In this document: positions 38,723 to 51,879 of the stretch, piece by piece
Numbering within the stretch: the stretch's first letter is position 1
How the letters are laid out: each line of letters begins with the position of its first letter
NCBI GenBank assembly: GCA_905183005.1
Contig: CAJJDO010000054.1
Location: 186,001 to 250,000 of the forward strand
Length of the DNA stretch: 64,000 nucleotides
Origin: Paramecium pentaurelia
Lineage: Eukaryota; Ciliophora; Oligohymenophorea; Peniculida; Parameciidae
Reading direction: 5' to 3'
Program-made: the position numbers and the translations under genes
Notes under the pieces: generated by a model
The model's input: the letters and a program-made list of their open reading frames with translations, nothing else
Told to the model about the DNA's origin: nothing
Database searches by the model: none

Positions 38723-41700
38723 TCAAATAATAATTTCAATTACTTCCAGAGTCTCTTTAGGATATGTTTTTATTAATGATTTTATTATTTTTAAAACATT
38801 TTCATCACAAAATTCCTTCCAAAATTATGGTCTCTTCTTACTTGTTTTCAAAATTCGTTTTAATGCTTGATATGTTGATTATTTATTAATATATAATGAC
38901 TAATTTTTATTTAATTCTCTTAATTATGTCCTATATAAATTTACATCCTTAATATAATAATAATCTTATTTTGCTATTATTTATTATAACAATTATTTTA
39001 AATATGTTGAAGCAATCTACTTAGAAGCTTAATTTATTTTCAAATAGCATATTAATTCAGTCCATTAATTTGTTTGTAATTTCTCTGCCATTTGAACCTA
39101 ATATATATTTGTAAAATAGATTTACATTAATTTTTGTCGCATTCAACAAATACTTAATAATTTGAAGGTACAATAATTAATTCTTCTTTTCCATTAATCC
39201 TATTAATAATTAAATTTATGATTCAATCTCACTTTTCATTATATCCCTCAATTTATCAAGTGGTAAATTCTTTTGTTTTAAACGACCTTATTGTTAATCA
39301 CTTATATCAAGATTGCTTAACACATCATAAATAACCTAATTTATTAAAATAAATCTTACTTATAAATCTAAAAAGAGTTAATTCTAATTAAATACAGTCC
39401 ATAATTCATCATTGACATTTTTACCATTTATGTAAGTTAATAATAATATACTTGAAATACCTTTACCCTTGAAGTCAATCATTTATAAATAATCAACTAC
39501 TACATTGATATTCTTAGTTGATTTTGCTAAATTGTAAAATTGTTTAGATAATTAAAGTAAATATTAAAATTCTCTTTTACCTTTTTAATACAATTCATTC
39601 TAAACTTTAATCCCTTTTTGAAGCCATGAAGAATAGGATTTTATTAAATCATACTATTCAACTTAGAGATATTAAGTTGGTTTAGGATTTGGGAAGGCTA
39701 TTTATCTACATTTTTTAGGTTAAGTGATTATAGGTTGTTATTTTTGTAATTCTTAACGTAATAAAATAGCTTCATATGGATCATAATCATCTCCATATTC
39801 TATTGGGATTTCATCAAAATCATAAAATGGTTCTAATTTATTCTTTTCTTCCATAGATTCTGTTTCAATTTTTTCTGATAATTAATTATTATCTTTAATA
39901 AATACATCCCATGCATATTCAAATGTTTCACTCTTTTTATTTTTTTGAAAAATGATTAATTCATCAATAAAAATTCTATTAAACATATTCTAATTTGACA
40001 ATTTCCATAATTATTTAATATCTTCAATTTATGAAAGTGTTTCATTAATATCTTTTTAACAATTCTATAAAAATTAAAGATATCTCAAAAGTAATTGAGA
40101 ATATTATTTATAATTTATGGTTTCACTTAAAATATCAAAAATAACATTTGGTACTTAATTGAATATATAAAATAATTAAGGGAGTCTAGTACTTTAAATT
40201 TTTTATAATTTTTAAACTATTTATGTTGCTGTTTTACTTTTAATTTTTTCAATAAATATTTTATCCTTAATAGATCTATAATCATATTCACTACCTAATA
40301 CTGCTTTATGATTTTTTAATAAAGTTTTTAATAATTTTTTTGCTGAATCTGTAATAATAGGTTAATTTTATTAAATAATTGTTATTAATTATGATATAAT
40401 TGTAAATTTAATTGATGGATTTTAATAAGCTTATAAAGTAATTCCTAAACAATCTAAACTATTTACTAAATTAATTTATTATTCTGATAACATTGATTTG
40501 AATTTTTAATTACGTTACTTAATATCTTAAAAAATATAAGATTTCATTTGATTATTATCTTGATTTAAAATAGACATTAATTTTGTCATCATAGCTTATG
40601 ATAATGTCATTTTTTATATATAAACTTACAAATTACTATAATTATTTTAAGTAAATGTAATTGTATGAGTCAATAGAGTATATATTTATTCAATGTAATT
40701 TAAGGGTATTATAATAAAGTTATTTCTTTTCTATATGGTTCGATATTTAAATATTTCTATTTGTTCAACATTTGGTTTATTAAAAATGATACCAGTGATA
40801 GCATATCCTTAAGTAACAGTTATACTAGTAGGTCCAATTTATAATTATTAAGGAGTTGCCAATACACTAGGAGCTAAACAAAAATTTTGTAAAGGACTAA
40901 ATAAATGAGATGATTGTTTTAATAAATTTAATTCAAATCTCTCTTTTAATTAATTAATCAATTAATCTTAATTTTCATTTTTTCTATCTACACAAAGTTA
41001 TGTTGCATTATCTTTAAGATTTAAACAAGCAGAAATTAATTATTTATTATCAGCTACAGCTAATGCATAGAAATTGTATTCAGGATCCTTTAAAAGACAA
41101 TATCCTTCAACAAAATTATCAAATATTTATTAAACATAAACATTGCCTTTATTATTAATTTCAATAATAAGTAATCTACCACTATGAAAATTGACTTATT
41201 AATTAGTTTAATTTTATTTTTATGCTAAGACTGCAAATTTTAAATGGTTTTTATTTTAACTAATAAATTAAGGAGATGCTAATAATCCATCAAATTATTA
41301 AGATACTAATAATTCATCTAATCTTACAATATTAATTAATGTTTTATCTTAATAATTACAAAGAAATGATGCTCCATTTTTATATGAAATAAGCAAAATT
41401 GAAGTATTATTAATCTTAGATAAACAATAAGGTGTTTTATCTCTGCTTTTCCCTTTGAGTTAATCATCTAAATTAACTTTCTCAGAGATTGTAATCTTAG
41501 GTTGTCCTTCAACTAATTTCTATTGATAAATATCTCCTTATAAATCAACACATAAGATTGTTCCATTTATTACACAAAAATCTTTGATTTTCTTTTCTTC
41601 TATATTTAAATTATAACATTATTAATTCTAAGAATTTATATTGAATGTATATATAGAATTATATGCCAACCAACCAAATGAATTTTGATTAATCCATAAA

Positions 41701-44700
41701 GTTTTGCTAATAGGATGTGAAAAACGAGCAATTACAGTTTTATCATTTTGTACAGTTCCATCTTATTTAAGTTCAATAAGATGGATTTCTAATAATGCAG
41801 ATACTAGAATTTATTTTTAATTATATGGATTAAATAAAATAGTTGAGACAGGTGGTCTACAACCTATTTTAGTATATGGTAATTATAATCCACTTGTTCT
41901 TTTTTCTAAAAGTGAAAAATATTTGACTTTATTGAAAATCTTCATTTCACTATGACCAACAACAGCTATAAAATTATCTCCTTCATCTATTACTTTTCTT
42001 ATTTAAAAAGCTACATAATAAATTTATAATTTTGATTATATTTATTCTTATTAAGTTCTTAATTCATTCAAAACATCAATATTTTCTGTTTTATGTTATA
42101 TTATATTATTAGATGAAACTAAGGTTGTTATTTTTTAAATATTATGAAGAATTTTAGATTATAATTCATATTCTTATTCTTCAACATCAGTTTATTAATT
42201 AGATTCTAAACTCTTATAATTTTGAATTGTAAAATTGCACATTTAAATCAATTTATCAAATAAAAGTTCAAAATTAATTTTAAGTTTTGAAAAAAACTTT
42301 GAATCTTATTATGGTCTCATTTAATTTTTTACTTCTTTAGGTTCAAACTAATTTGGTTCAATTTCTATTATTGAATTACTACTTGATTCATATTTTTCAA
42401 CAACATCATTATTTGATTCTTCATGATATTATATTTATGAACTAGATAAAGAATCTTCTAATTCTACTTCTGAATCAAAATCTTAAAAGTTATCTTTTAT
42501 TCTACCTGCATATTCTCTTATATGAGGATGCAATTCTAAATCTTTAAAATCTCTATATTCTCTAATCTCCCTTTCTCTTCTTAAATATTCTACCAAAACT
42601 CCAGATGTAGTTGTTGTTGAAGGTGGAAACAATGGTCTTCTATTTAATTAAGGTTATATCTATTGTTTTTATCTTTATTAATTGCATTTTTTAGTTTAAT
42701 TACATTCACACATAGATTCAATCATATTTTCATATTGAATTTAATGATTTTAATGACAACTAAAAGCACAACTAGCACAACATTATATATTCTTTTTATT
42801 ATTATTAGAACATTAAATACAAGTGTAAATTTATTATTAAGTATTTTATATAGTACAACCAGTAGGAACAAAATTCTCAGGTATTAATACTTCTTTTAAT
42901 TATTAAACATCAATATTTGTCTATATTTATAATTATCCATTTTCATTCATTTTTATTATACTTATTAATTAAAGACAATATTCTATCATAGTTTAAGTTA
43001 TTTATTGACTATTAATTATAATATCATATGATAATTCAAAAAATTCATTTGTTAGTTATATTTTATCAAATTTACTAATAAGTACTAATATATGTTGCAA
43101 TTTTTAATCAAAAAACTTATCCTAATTTTAAATTGATTTTAAACAATTTATTATTAATTGATATGGAATCTTATCAAATAAATCAAATATTAAACTATAT
43201 TCTGCAGATTAACCAAATTAATATACATTAGTAGCTAAATTAATGAATTCCTATTTTAAATCCTAATTTTTATTTAAATTCTTTTAAATTCCTATCAATA
43301 CTAAATTAATTGCATCTTATAATTAATTATTTAAACAATCTTCTAATTTCTTTTCTATTTCCATTGATTACTTTTTCTTCTTCTATTATTTTATAGGTTT
43401 CACTAATGTTAATACTAATTATAATAATCCAGCACAACTAAATTCTACTATCAATTTATTTATACACATTTCATTTTATTCACCCATTCCATCTATAAAA
43501 TTATTACTAATTCCACAATGTAAACTAATTGCTATCAATAAAGCTAATAATTCAAATTAACTTTTTTGAACTTATTAATATCCTAATTTTAAGAATTCAT
43601 AATTATCTTATATTTGTAATATTAATTAAAATTTATGAACTGCCATTTATAGTTTAGTTATATTACTTATTTATTATTAAACATTTTATTAGATACTCAA
43701 AATATCATATTATTTCCATAACAATGCATAATATTTATATTTACATAACTTACTTAATTCTACCACAACCATTTTTATTAATTTTACATTATTTTTTTCA
43801 TTTTTAAATATTTGTATTATAGCTGTTGCTAATTAAACTTTCTGTAATTTCTTCAAAGAATCCCAAATTATATCACTCTCTATTAGATTTTATTCAAAAA
43901 GCATATTTTATACTCTTTCATTAACTAATAGAGAATGTTAAATATTTATCTTAATATCACTTAATTATAATAATCTACTTATTTAAACTGCTAAATATAA
44001 GTTCTTTTGCATTCCTAAATATATTGTTTCATAACGTTTTATTTATTTATCTAATTATTCAATTAAATTTTTGCCATGTTCTTATATCTATTTATAATAT
44101 TCTTATTCTTATCCCTCATTCAAATCTCCCATTTCACTTGATCTTTCTGAAATTTCTTCACCATTTTTTTTTCTATTTATGAAATTATCCTATAATAAAT
44201 AATTTATTTTTAATAACATCACATAAAGTTGTATCTCAGTCTCAGGTTTACCTTATTCATATTATTAAATTGAATTTAATAACATATTATAATTTACAGC
44301 TTTATTTCTAGTACACATAGATTTGTGTATGATATCAAAAAGTCTTAAAAATTCTGATTCATTTTAATCTGTAAAATACATTACAACATAATAGAATCCT
44401 TAAATTATTTAAGATTATTTATTATAAGCAATTTATTTCAAAAAATTACTTATATTATTCCATTCTCTATTTAGAATTTATCCTATTCTTTAATTAATTT
44501 AAGGAGATTATGTTGTTTCCTATCCTATTATTACTAAAATATCATAAAATGATATATTCTATTCAGTTTCAATCAACTATTGAAATTATGATAACAATTT
44601 CATTTTTCTTTTAATGTTCAAATTTTAGAATGAATATAAACTAAACATTTAAACTAAACAGATTTCATTAAGTTAAAATCTTAAACATTATTCTTATAAA

Positions 44701-46003
44701 GGATCTAAAATAATAGATTTCTCCTAAATAATTAATATAACATGTAAAATGACATATTAATATGGTGATATAGATTTATTCAATAATTTCTCAAATAATT
44801 ATTCAAATTATTCTTATTTAATCAATTAAATTAATAAATATATAATGGATAAAGGATTTGAGTGTTTTTAAATTTCTTGTTTTACTATATTTTCTGGATT
44901 TTATTCAAAGATTACTATTGCATCAATAATGAAATTATTTAATTATTTATCTTTACTTTATAATAACATTGCTCTCAAATATTCATAATTCAAATTAAAT
45001 TTCTAATTATTAGATATCCTTTTTAAAATAATTAATGCTCTATCATAATCAATCTATTAAGAATTTACAATCACTGTTATTAATTTAGGTATTTATGAAG
45101 CAATATCTAAAGAATGATTCTAAAATATTAATTAAGTAACAATATCTAACTTTTCATTATCTAATTCTTTGAGATTTAAGAATAATTAAATTTATTGTTC
45201 TTGAGGTAGTATTTATAATTTGCTTTTGCAATCAAAATCTAGAGTTCCATTTTTTATAAATTTAGGAATATCAAATTTTAATGCACTAAGATCTAAAACC
45301 ATTAAAACAACTTCTGGATATTAAAAAGTTAAAAGATATTCTGATAGCTCCTCTATAGATAATAGATAGTTTTTTAATAATTATTATAAACTTTTATTTG
45401 AACTAAATTAAGTGTATAAATATTTACAAAATTGAAGTTTTTAAATTAAGATTGAAATGCTAATCCACAATTTCTATATCCTTAATTTCTATATTAGGAA
45501 TATTAAATATTTTTTTTTTCCAAAATGTAATTTTGATAAAATTCGCAAATTATTTTTTTAAATATTCATCTTAAAATTCTGATTTTATGATAAATTTAAC
45601 AAAGTCAACGATTATCTCACATAAAGTTTATGAATCACAAACTAAAATATATATATTTAATACCTTGAGGTTGGTCCATTTCAAAAAACTATATTAAAAT
45701 AGTAATAATTTGCTATTAAACAGTCAATTTGTGATTTAGAGGATTTGATATTGCTAATAATAATAATATATAATTACCATTATGTAAATAACGAATTAGA
45801 ATACTTTAATATTGTTTTAATGAATCACCTGATTTAAGCTTTTCCAAAAATTTATGTAATTATCGCTATTGGAAATTTAAATAGATATAATTACTTTAAA
45901 AGACAGTCTCTATTCAGATTAATGAACATTCTAGAATAATAATAATAAATACAGATATTTGCTAGCTAATTTCTACAAGACACTCTACTATTGTATTTTT
46001 CAT
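38723..46003 (-). CDS. UBR-box protein, UBR4-like N-degron E3 ligase candidate
   Basis: 2,384 residues, introns at 45931-45952, 45866-45894, 45642-45663, 45403-45427 and 39098-39125; the frame checks at both ends. Residues 1-1000 are helical repeats (armadillo/HEAT-like). At about 1017-1080 a UBR zinc box is clear: GCT, then TCIQC, CCASC, SCHQNHQ and MCECN, with a later Cys. Just after it comes a polar linker, then about 650 residues of short beta strands that could form a propeller, then more helices. The order resembles UBR4/BIG/Pushover, which bind N-degrons, but those are about 5,000 residues and end in an E3 module; no RING or hemi-RING was found here. Substrate binding is likely, ligase activity unproven. 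Confidence 0.82.
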
Positions 46004-47135
46004 GTATTAATTAATAAATTATAGAAATTAATATAAATGATATAAATTAAATCAAAACAATATCATTAACAAAAATTCATCTCAAAGATAAATATATCAT
46101 AATTATTTCAATTGAAATAATATCATTCATTACTATTTAAAAATAGAAATAGGAAATTGTTATTTGAATACATTTAAATATTAATAAGTATTCTAGAACT
46201 AAATATTTACTTTCATCTAATCAATTATATTTTATATTAAATTAAATATGAATTTTTTAAAGTCTAAAAAGTGTTCATAATTCTAAGGCAATTATATTTA
46301 ATTCATATATATACATTCATATATTGAGTATAAGAATCCTAATTAGTTGAAAGGGATGAATTAAAATCTAATCTCGAACTTTAAAATAGAATGATTGGGA
46401 AAATCATGTAATATATAAATGAATTGCCTATAGAAAGGAGTAAGGCAAGCTCAATAATATAAAAAAATTAAACCATAGAATCATTTAATAATATTTAAGA
46501 GTCAAAAAAATGTCTAACTAAAATTAATTTGATTTACTTGATTAAATTGAAAACAATTATTTTTAAATATTTAATAATTATTTAATTGAAATATGAAATT
46601 ATGGAGTTTAGAAAATGATATTAATATAAAATATTATCATCCACTTAAAAAAAGAGACAATTAATTTTATTAGCAATTAATATCTAATATGAGTATTAAA
46701 CTTCAAAAAACAAAATTTGAAAAAAATAATGGTTATTTTTAATACTATATATATGAAGATATAAAATATTAAATTAAAATCAATAATTTTATTATTTTGT
46801 ATTATTATATTTATTTACAATATTGGTATTTATTAATATTTAATTTCAGTGTTTAATTGAATTTCTCATTATGAGTATAATATTATGTTTAATTGAATAG
46901 TAAAAAATATTGGAAATATTAGAATTTATTAATATGTACAATTAAAGATAGGGTTCTATTAAATGAATAGATTTAATTCTTTTTGAATATAAATGTGAAT
47001 CATTGTTAATTACTAAAAGTATTTATCATTTAATAGTAAATTGGTAATTATTTAAAGGGAGAAAGTTTTTATTATTTTTATTTGTAAAGAAGATAAAGGT
47101 TCAAAAAAGTTCTAAAAATTATTAATTATTTTTAT
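46004..47135. other. Gene-poor region of 1.1 kb
   Basis: Very AT-rich spacer between divergent genes. Apart from the short coding-like relic at 46346-46618 nothing was identified. Confidence 0.55.
46346..46618 (+). pseudogene. Short coding-like relic (coiled-coil flavour)
   Basis: A 90-codon frame, beginning VERDELKSNLELQNRMIGK and ending at TGA 46616, has the charged, Glu/Lys/Gln-rich character of a coiled coil in its first half. It lacks an in-frame ATG and a TGA lies just upstream at about 46325; no suitable intron joins it to an earlier exon. It may be the remnant of a coiled-coil gene. Confidence 0.3.
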
Positions 47136-48617
47136 ATGCATCAAAGACATTCTAAACTATTTGAATCTGGTGGTGAGACTGTTAAGAGGAACTTACTAGA
47201 ATCTTATTCAATGTAGAATCGTAAACCAAATAGTAATGAGGATTAGTAGTTACGTGAGTAAGTAGAGAGATTAACAAATGAATTAATAAATTTGAAGAAT
47301 AAGGATTAAGGAAAGGTTTGTATTGATAAATAGATATAATGTGAAGATAAGAGATGGGAATTATTAAATGAGATAATAAAATAGAAAGACAAATCGATTG
47401 AATAATATGAGAAATAGATAATGAGCTTTAAGAATATGTTTTTATAGAGTAATTAATAAAAAAAGGAATTGCTTTAAAAGTTAGAGAAATAAGATCCAAT
47501 GAGAAAAAGTTAAGTGATTTAAATATCTCAAAATACTCAAACTGATTTTAGTAGAGTTTCTTAATTATAATAAACAGAAATTGATTTAGGAATAATCTTT
47601 GGTGTGAAATAGATTGAATCAACAACTAAGATTAAATAATAAGAATCGAAATAAAGTTAGACTGAAGCAAAATTCTATAATGAAATTGCTCTATTAAATT
47701 AAGATGAAATATATAGGGAAATTGAATAATATAAATTAATTCTTAGGGAGTATGATTTAGAGAATAGGAGATTGAAGACATTACTATAACCAAATAAAGA
47801 AAATATGAATATGGAGACATAAACTAAAATAATGATGGAGGATAAGAGTATTCAAATAGAAGATGAATATATTGAATAGATGGATAAGGTAGTTTAAGAG
47901 TATTAAAAATAAATGGAGAATTAAAAAGTATTGCAGAAATAATATAATTAACAATAAATAGATATGAATATATTGAGAAAATAGTATGATTAATTAGTAA
48001 ATGATTATTACTTTATATAATCTGAAAGTAAAGTGAATGATAAGAAAATAAATGAGTTAAATGAAGAAATAGAGTAATTGAAATATGAATTATAGTCAAA
48101 GGATCCAAGTGTAAGTAGTGCTGAGACTGTGACATCTCCAAAAGATTCTCAAAGAAGTTTCAAAAAAAAAGTGAATAATTAAAAAGTAAAAAATAGTGTT
48201 TAAAAAACTTATCTTAATCCCTAGAATATTGATGAATTAATTTTAATATAAGAGGAGAATTAGAAATTATTAATTAAGATTTCAGAAATAAAGAAAGAAT
48301 TAGTTGAGACATAAAAAAGTTTAAAAGCAATTTAAGAAGAATTAGCAATAAAAGAATAGATCTTATTTAATTAAAATTAAGAATTATTATATAATTAATA
48401 AGAATTAAAGGAGATTAAGAATAAAATAGAATCTGTAAATTAATTGGAATAAAGATTATAAGAATAAGAATTGAAATATACAAATGAAATTCACAAATTA
48501 TCTTAGAAATTAGCAATCTTGAATTCTGATTATTTGGGAATGAAAGTTATTAACCAAACTTTACATTCTTAATTAGATAAATGTTAGAACAGATTAAAAT
48601 AATAACAATCACCATGA
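47136..48617 (+). CDS. Coiled-coil protein, unknown function
   Basis: Single exon, 493 residues, ATG at 47136 and TGA at 48615. Nearly the whole length is coiled coil: Glu, Gln, Lys, Leu, Asn and Ile with heptad-like spacing, broken near residues 325-365 by a Ser/Thr/Lys-rich linker (SSAETVTSPKDSQ). Many glutamines are TAA or TAG. No globular domain was seen. It is typical of the basal-body, axonemal or cortical scaffolds abundant in ciliates, but there is no specific homology to name. The next gene starts 22 bp after its stop. Confidence 0.85.
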
Positions 48618-48639
48618 TTACTTATAAATTTAATTATTA

Positions 48640-49098
48640 ATGTAATTAACTATACCATTACAATTGGCAGAATCATAATATACAGGTATGCCAACTAAAT
48701 CAAGTCATTCATGCAAAGCATAATCAATGAAGAGTCCAAATGTGAGTGCTTTCTCTTTCAATAATATATCTTAATAAGCTAAATCAGACTCTCAATCAAA
48801 TCATTAGATTATTGAATCTTCAATTAGTAATACAATTAATTATACTATTGAATTTAATTCAACTTCTCCAATATAAATATAATGTGAGAATTGTCATACA
48901 TATTGTAGTTCATTAGTTATTGTAGAAACTACTATATACACTTATATATCAGCATTAATCTTGACCTTAATTTGTCTTTGTTGGATACCTTTTGTTTTGA
49001 AGAATTACTTTATGAAAATCTCTCATTTTTGTTCTGCTTGTGATAGAATGATAGGATAGTATGATTTTTTAAATACTTAATTAAATACAATATAATGA
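48640..49098 (+). CDS. LITAF-domain membrane protein
   Basis: 152 residues in one exon, ATG at 48640 and TGA at 49096. The N-terminal half is polar and Ser/Gln-rich. The C-terminal half shows the LITAF (SIMPLE) pattern: CENC, a hydrophobic stretch of about 24 residues, then HFCSAC. In this family the two half-sites bind one zinc and the hydrophobic part dips into the cytoplasmic face of late endosomal/lysosomal membranes, aiding trafficking. The expected position of both CxxC motifs and the preceding His in the second are present, so the call is fairly sure; a specific role is unknown. Confidence 0.83.
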
Positions 49099-49147
49099 TT
49101 ATGCAGTTAATGTTTATGTTTCATTAACAATATAAATTCATCTTAAA

Positions 49148-51021
49148 TCAAAATAACAACAATTCAGCAAATCTAATTAAAGATGGAATCAATCCCCCAT
49201 TTAAATAATAAAACAAATATATTCCAACTTTATTATAATTAACAACCACCTCTTTATAATATGTGAACATAGAATCAAATCCAAAATATAATAATATCTA
49301 AAAATATCCATATAAAAATAGTAAATTTATTACATATGAAAATATATCTAAAAATTTGAAATTAGCTAAAATAACATATTATATAATACGTTTAAATCTT
49401 AATGGTTAAATAAAGAAAAACCAAGGACCTAAGAAAATAGCAATAAAAGTAGCTATTGGTATTTAAACTATTCCTGCATACATCATAACAAAACACACTT
49501 GAATCACTAATTCAACCCATAACCATTCTGCCACACTTTCTTTACGAGGTAATGTATATTATCCAAAAATCCATCTCCTAGTAGTATATATAATCATCAA
49601 ATAAATTACTATTATGACCAACATTATTGTAAAATATTAATTAAAATAATCAAATTATTAGTTATCTATATAACTTATAATATTAGGTATAAAACATAAA
49701 GTAAATCCCATAAATATTTCAATTATTGATTTATGTGCAACCATTGAATTGCATCTACCCAATTCATTTTTATCATCATTAAATAAATTGAAATGCCATC
49801 TACTATAAACAGATTTTATAGCAAATATGGCACAACTCAAAATTACTAATACATAAGGCAAACAATAATTCTATATAGTCAATGTTGAACTTTTATTTAA
49901 TGGTATATATAGAGTTGAACCAGAATGAATGAATTCATCATTTGCCATTAATGCTTTAATACTTGCTTCTCCTACTTATAACAACTTATTAGTAAGTATA
50001 TTTGAATCATCTTTATTTTAAGTATTATATCCTCTTAATGTTAATGAATAGATTCCATATTTCATAATATAAGAATGAGCTTCATGTAAATCTCCTTAAA
50101 ACATTTCAATTTAATTTGAAAAATAAGGATCCATATATAACAATCTTTTTTAAGGTATCTAATATATTGAATCTAATTGTAATAATTTCCAATATGTTCT
50201 TATTTCCTTTTCTAAGTACTTTTCAAATTATTACATCCAATAATAATTAGTTTCTGTAAATTAATAATAAAAATTCTGTCTCTCCATAATTGTATTAATA
50301 CTATTGTAATAATCTCTATCTGACACTTTACCATTTAATCCAAATACTTTCAAAGCAATAGAATCAAATTTATCATCAAGATTAATATTAATCGATGATC
50401 TAATAGTACCTGATCTAGGCATAAAAGATACTTCTTAAGGATTTACATATTCTTCTAAAAATGCTGTGATTCCTTATCCATATCTTTTATATTTTGAATG
50501 ATAACCTACAAATATTAAATCTCTTGATAAATAATTGATTTCTAAGAATAATAATATATTTTAATACAATCTGATTAAAATAGCTTAATTAGTGATAACA
50601 CATATGCAATACTTCTAATTTTTATATTAGGAGATTCATCATTATATTCAAATGATATCAAATTACATTCATAATCTGGACTTCTTGGTGCTTTCAATTT
50701 TGCTATTACATTATTATACTTCTATTAATAAAATGTCTCCAAACCAAGATTACTTAGTTTTTACATCAATAATTAATGAATATCACTTGTATTACTAAAT
50801 TCTTTCATATATTATTCAACAGCCAGACTTAATGTTTAACTTAACTATTTATTGACCTCTACATGAATTAATTGACTTCCATCAAATGAATTTCTATCTG
50901 AATTTGAAGATACTACAAAGAGCAGATATATTCCATAAATAAATGTAAATGGAAATATTATTATCAATACTTTCCAAAGTTTCCATTTAATTAATAATTG
51001 ATATCCTAAGTCTTTAAACAT
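49148..51021 (-). CDS. GAA1: GPI transamidase complex subunit GAA1
   Basis: 615 residues, one intron at 50542-50567 (26 nt), stop at 49150-49148. One membrane segment near residues 15-38 is followed by a large lumenal part, then five or six hydrophobic segments at the C-terminus. The lumenal part has the Gaa1 hallmarks KAPRSPDYE and, after the intron, YLSRDLIFVGYH with GITAFLEEY. Gaa1 is part of the ER complex that joins preassembled GPI anchors to proteins; it resembles a peptidase and helps position the anchor. Length equals the human protein. GPI anchoring is central in Paramecium, whose surface antigens are GPI proteins. Confidence 0.9.
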
Positions 51022-51057
51022 ATTTATATTAATAATTGAGTTTATATTTAAGTAAAG

Positions 51058-51760
51058 TCAATAAGCCTTTTATTTCACTCTCAATAAATGTCTAAATTGA
51101 TCAAGTTTACTACTAAAATCATCCAATCTTGATGATGACTTAGTGTTTGGAATACTTATTTTATCATTATTCGACATAGCAGGAGTACTTATCTTATTAT
51201 AATTAGACAATGCTGAACTTGGTCTGTAATTTGATCTATCCAATTTAAATGAATTCAATGATAATTATTAATCCTTATTTGATAATTTCCTTTCAAAATC
51301 TTTCAATTATTTCATGAATCCAGAATTTGGACTCACAATCCTTCTTTTGCTTTAGATATGAAGCATTGTCTAATTAACACTCCAATTGTATTTCTGCATC
51401 ATATATGCAGCTACAATTGCAGCAGATCTAGATATTCCAGCATAACAATGTATCAATACATTAGTTTTTTTACTTTAATTCTCTATAAATCTTATACTTT
51501 AATCAAAGTATTTATGTAGAGGAAAGTCTTCTGAATCCTCAGCCATAATCCACTAAATTTATTGATAAAATATTTACTAATTTTTAGGCTCCTTAGACAG
51601 GAACAGATTAATCTAATATTTACAATACAGCTCCAATTTTATGTTATTGGAGTAATTAAGAATCTTAGGCTGCATCCACATTTCCTAAGTATATACCTCC
51701 ACAACCATTAAGTGGAGCAATAATACAATTCATTGGCAAGCAATAGTTATTAACGAACAT
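51058..51760 (-). CDS. Dual-specificity protein phosphatase
   Basis: 225 residues, intron at 51553-51577 (25 nt), stop at 51060-51058. The signature HCYAGISRSA is present, with catalytic Cys97 and the P-loop Arg six residues later, and MAEDSED upstream supplies the likely general-acid Asp. The N-terminal half (IYLGNVDAAQ) is the usual DSP start. The C-terminal 80 residues are Ser/Asn/Lys-rich and likely disordered. Such enzymes dephosphorylate Ser/Thr and Tyr, often in MAP kinases, or sometimes RNA or lipids; the substrate cannot be read here. The start lies 119 bp from the stop of the next gene upstream. Confidence 0.9.
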
Positions 51761-51879
51761 ATTTTAATAAACAAAATTAATTATATAATTTAAGATATTA
51801 AAATAAATAGTTAAATGGTATGATTGAATTATAATTTTGATAAATAAATTTATATAATTTTTAATTTTACTAAATAAAT

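Noticed and set aside
38723..40610. Separate gene starting at ATG 40610
   Set aside because: The frame upstream of this ATG is open and continuous with the UBR-box protein, so it is an internal methionine of one long gene.
42663..42887. Plus-strand open frame over the UBR box
   Set aside because: It is the antisense of the UBR-box coding sequence, whose Cys/His pattern is decisive on the minus strand.
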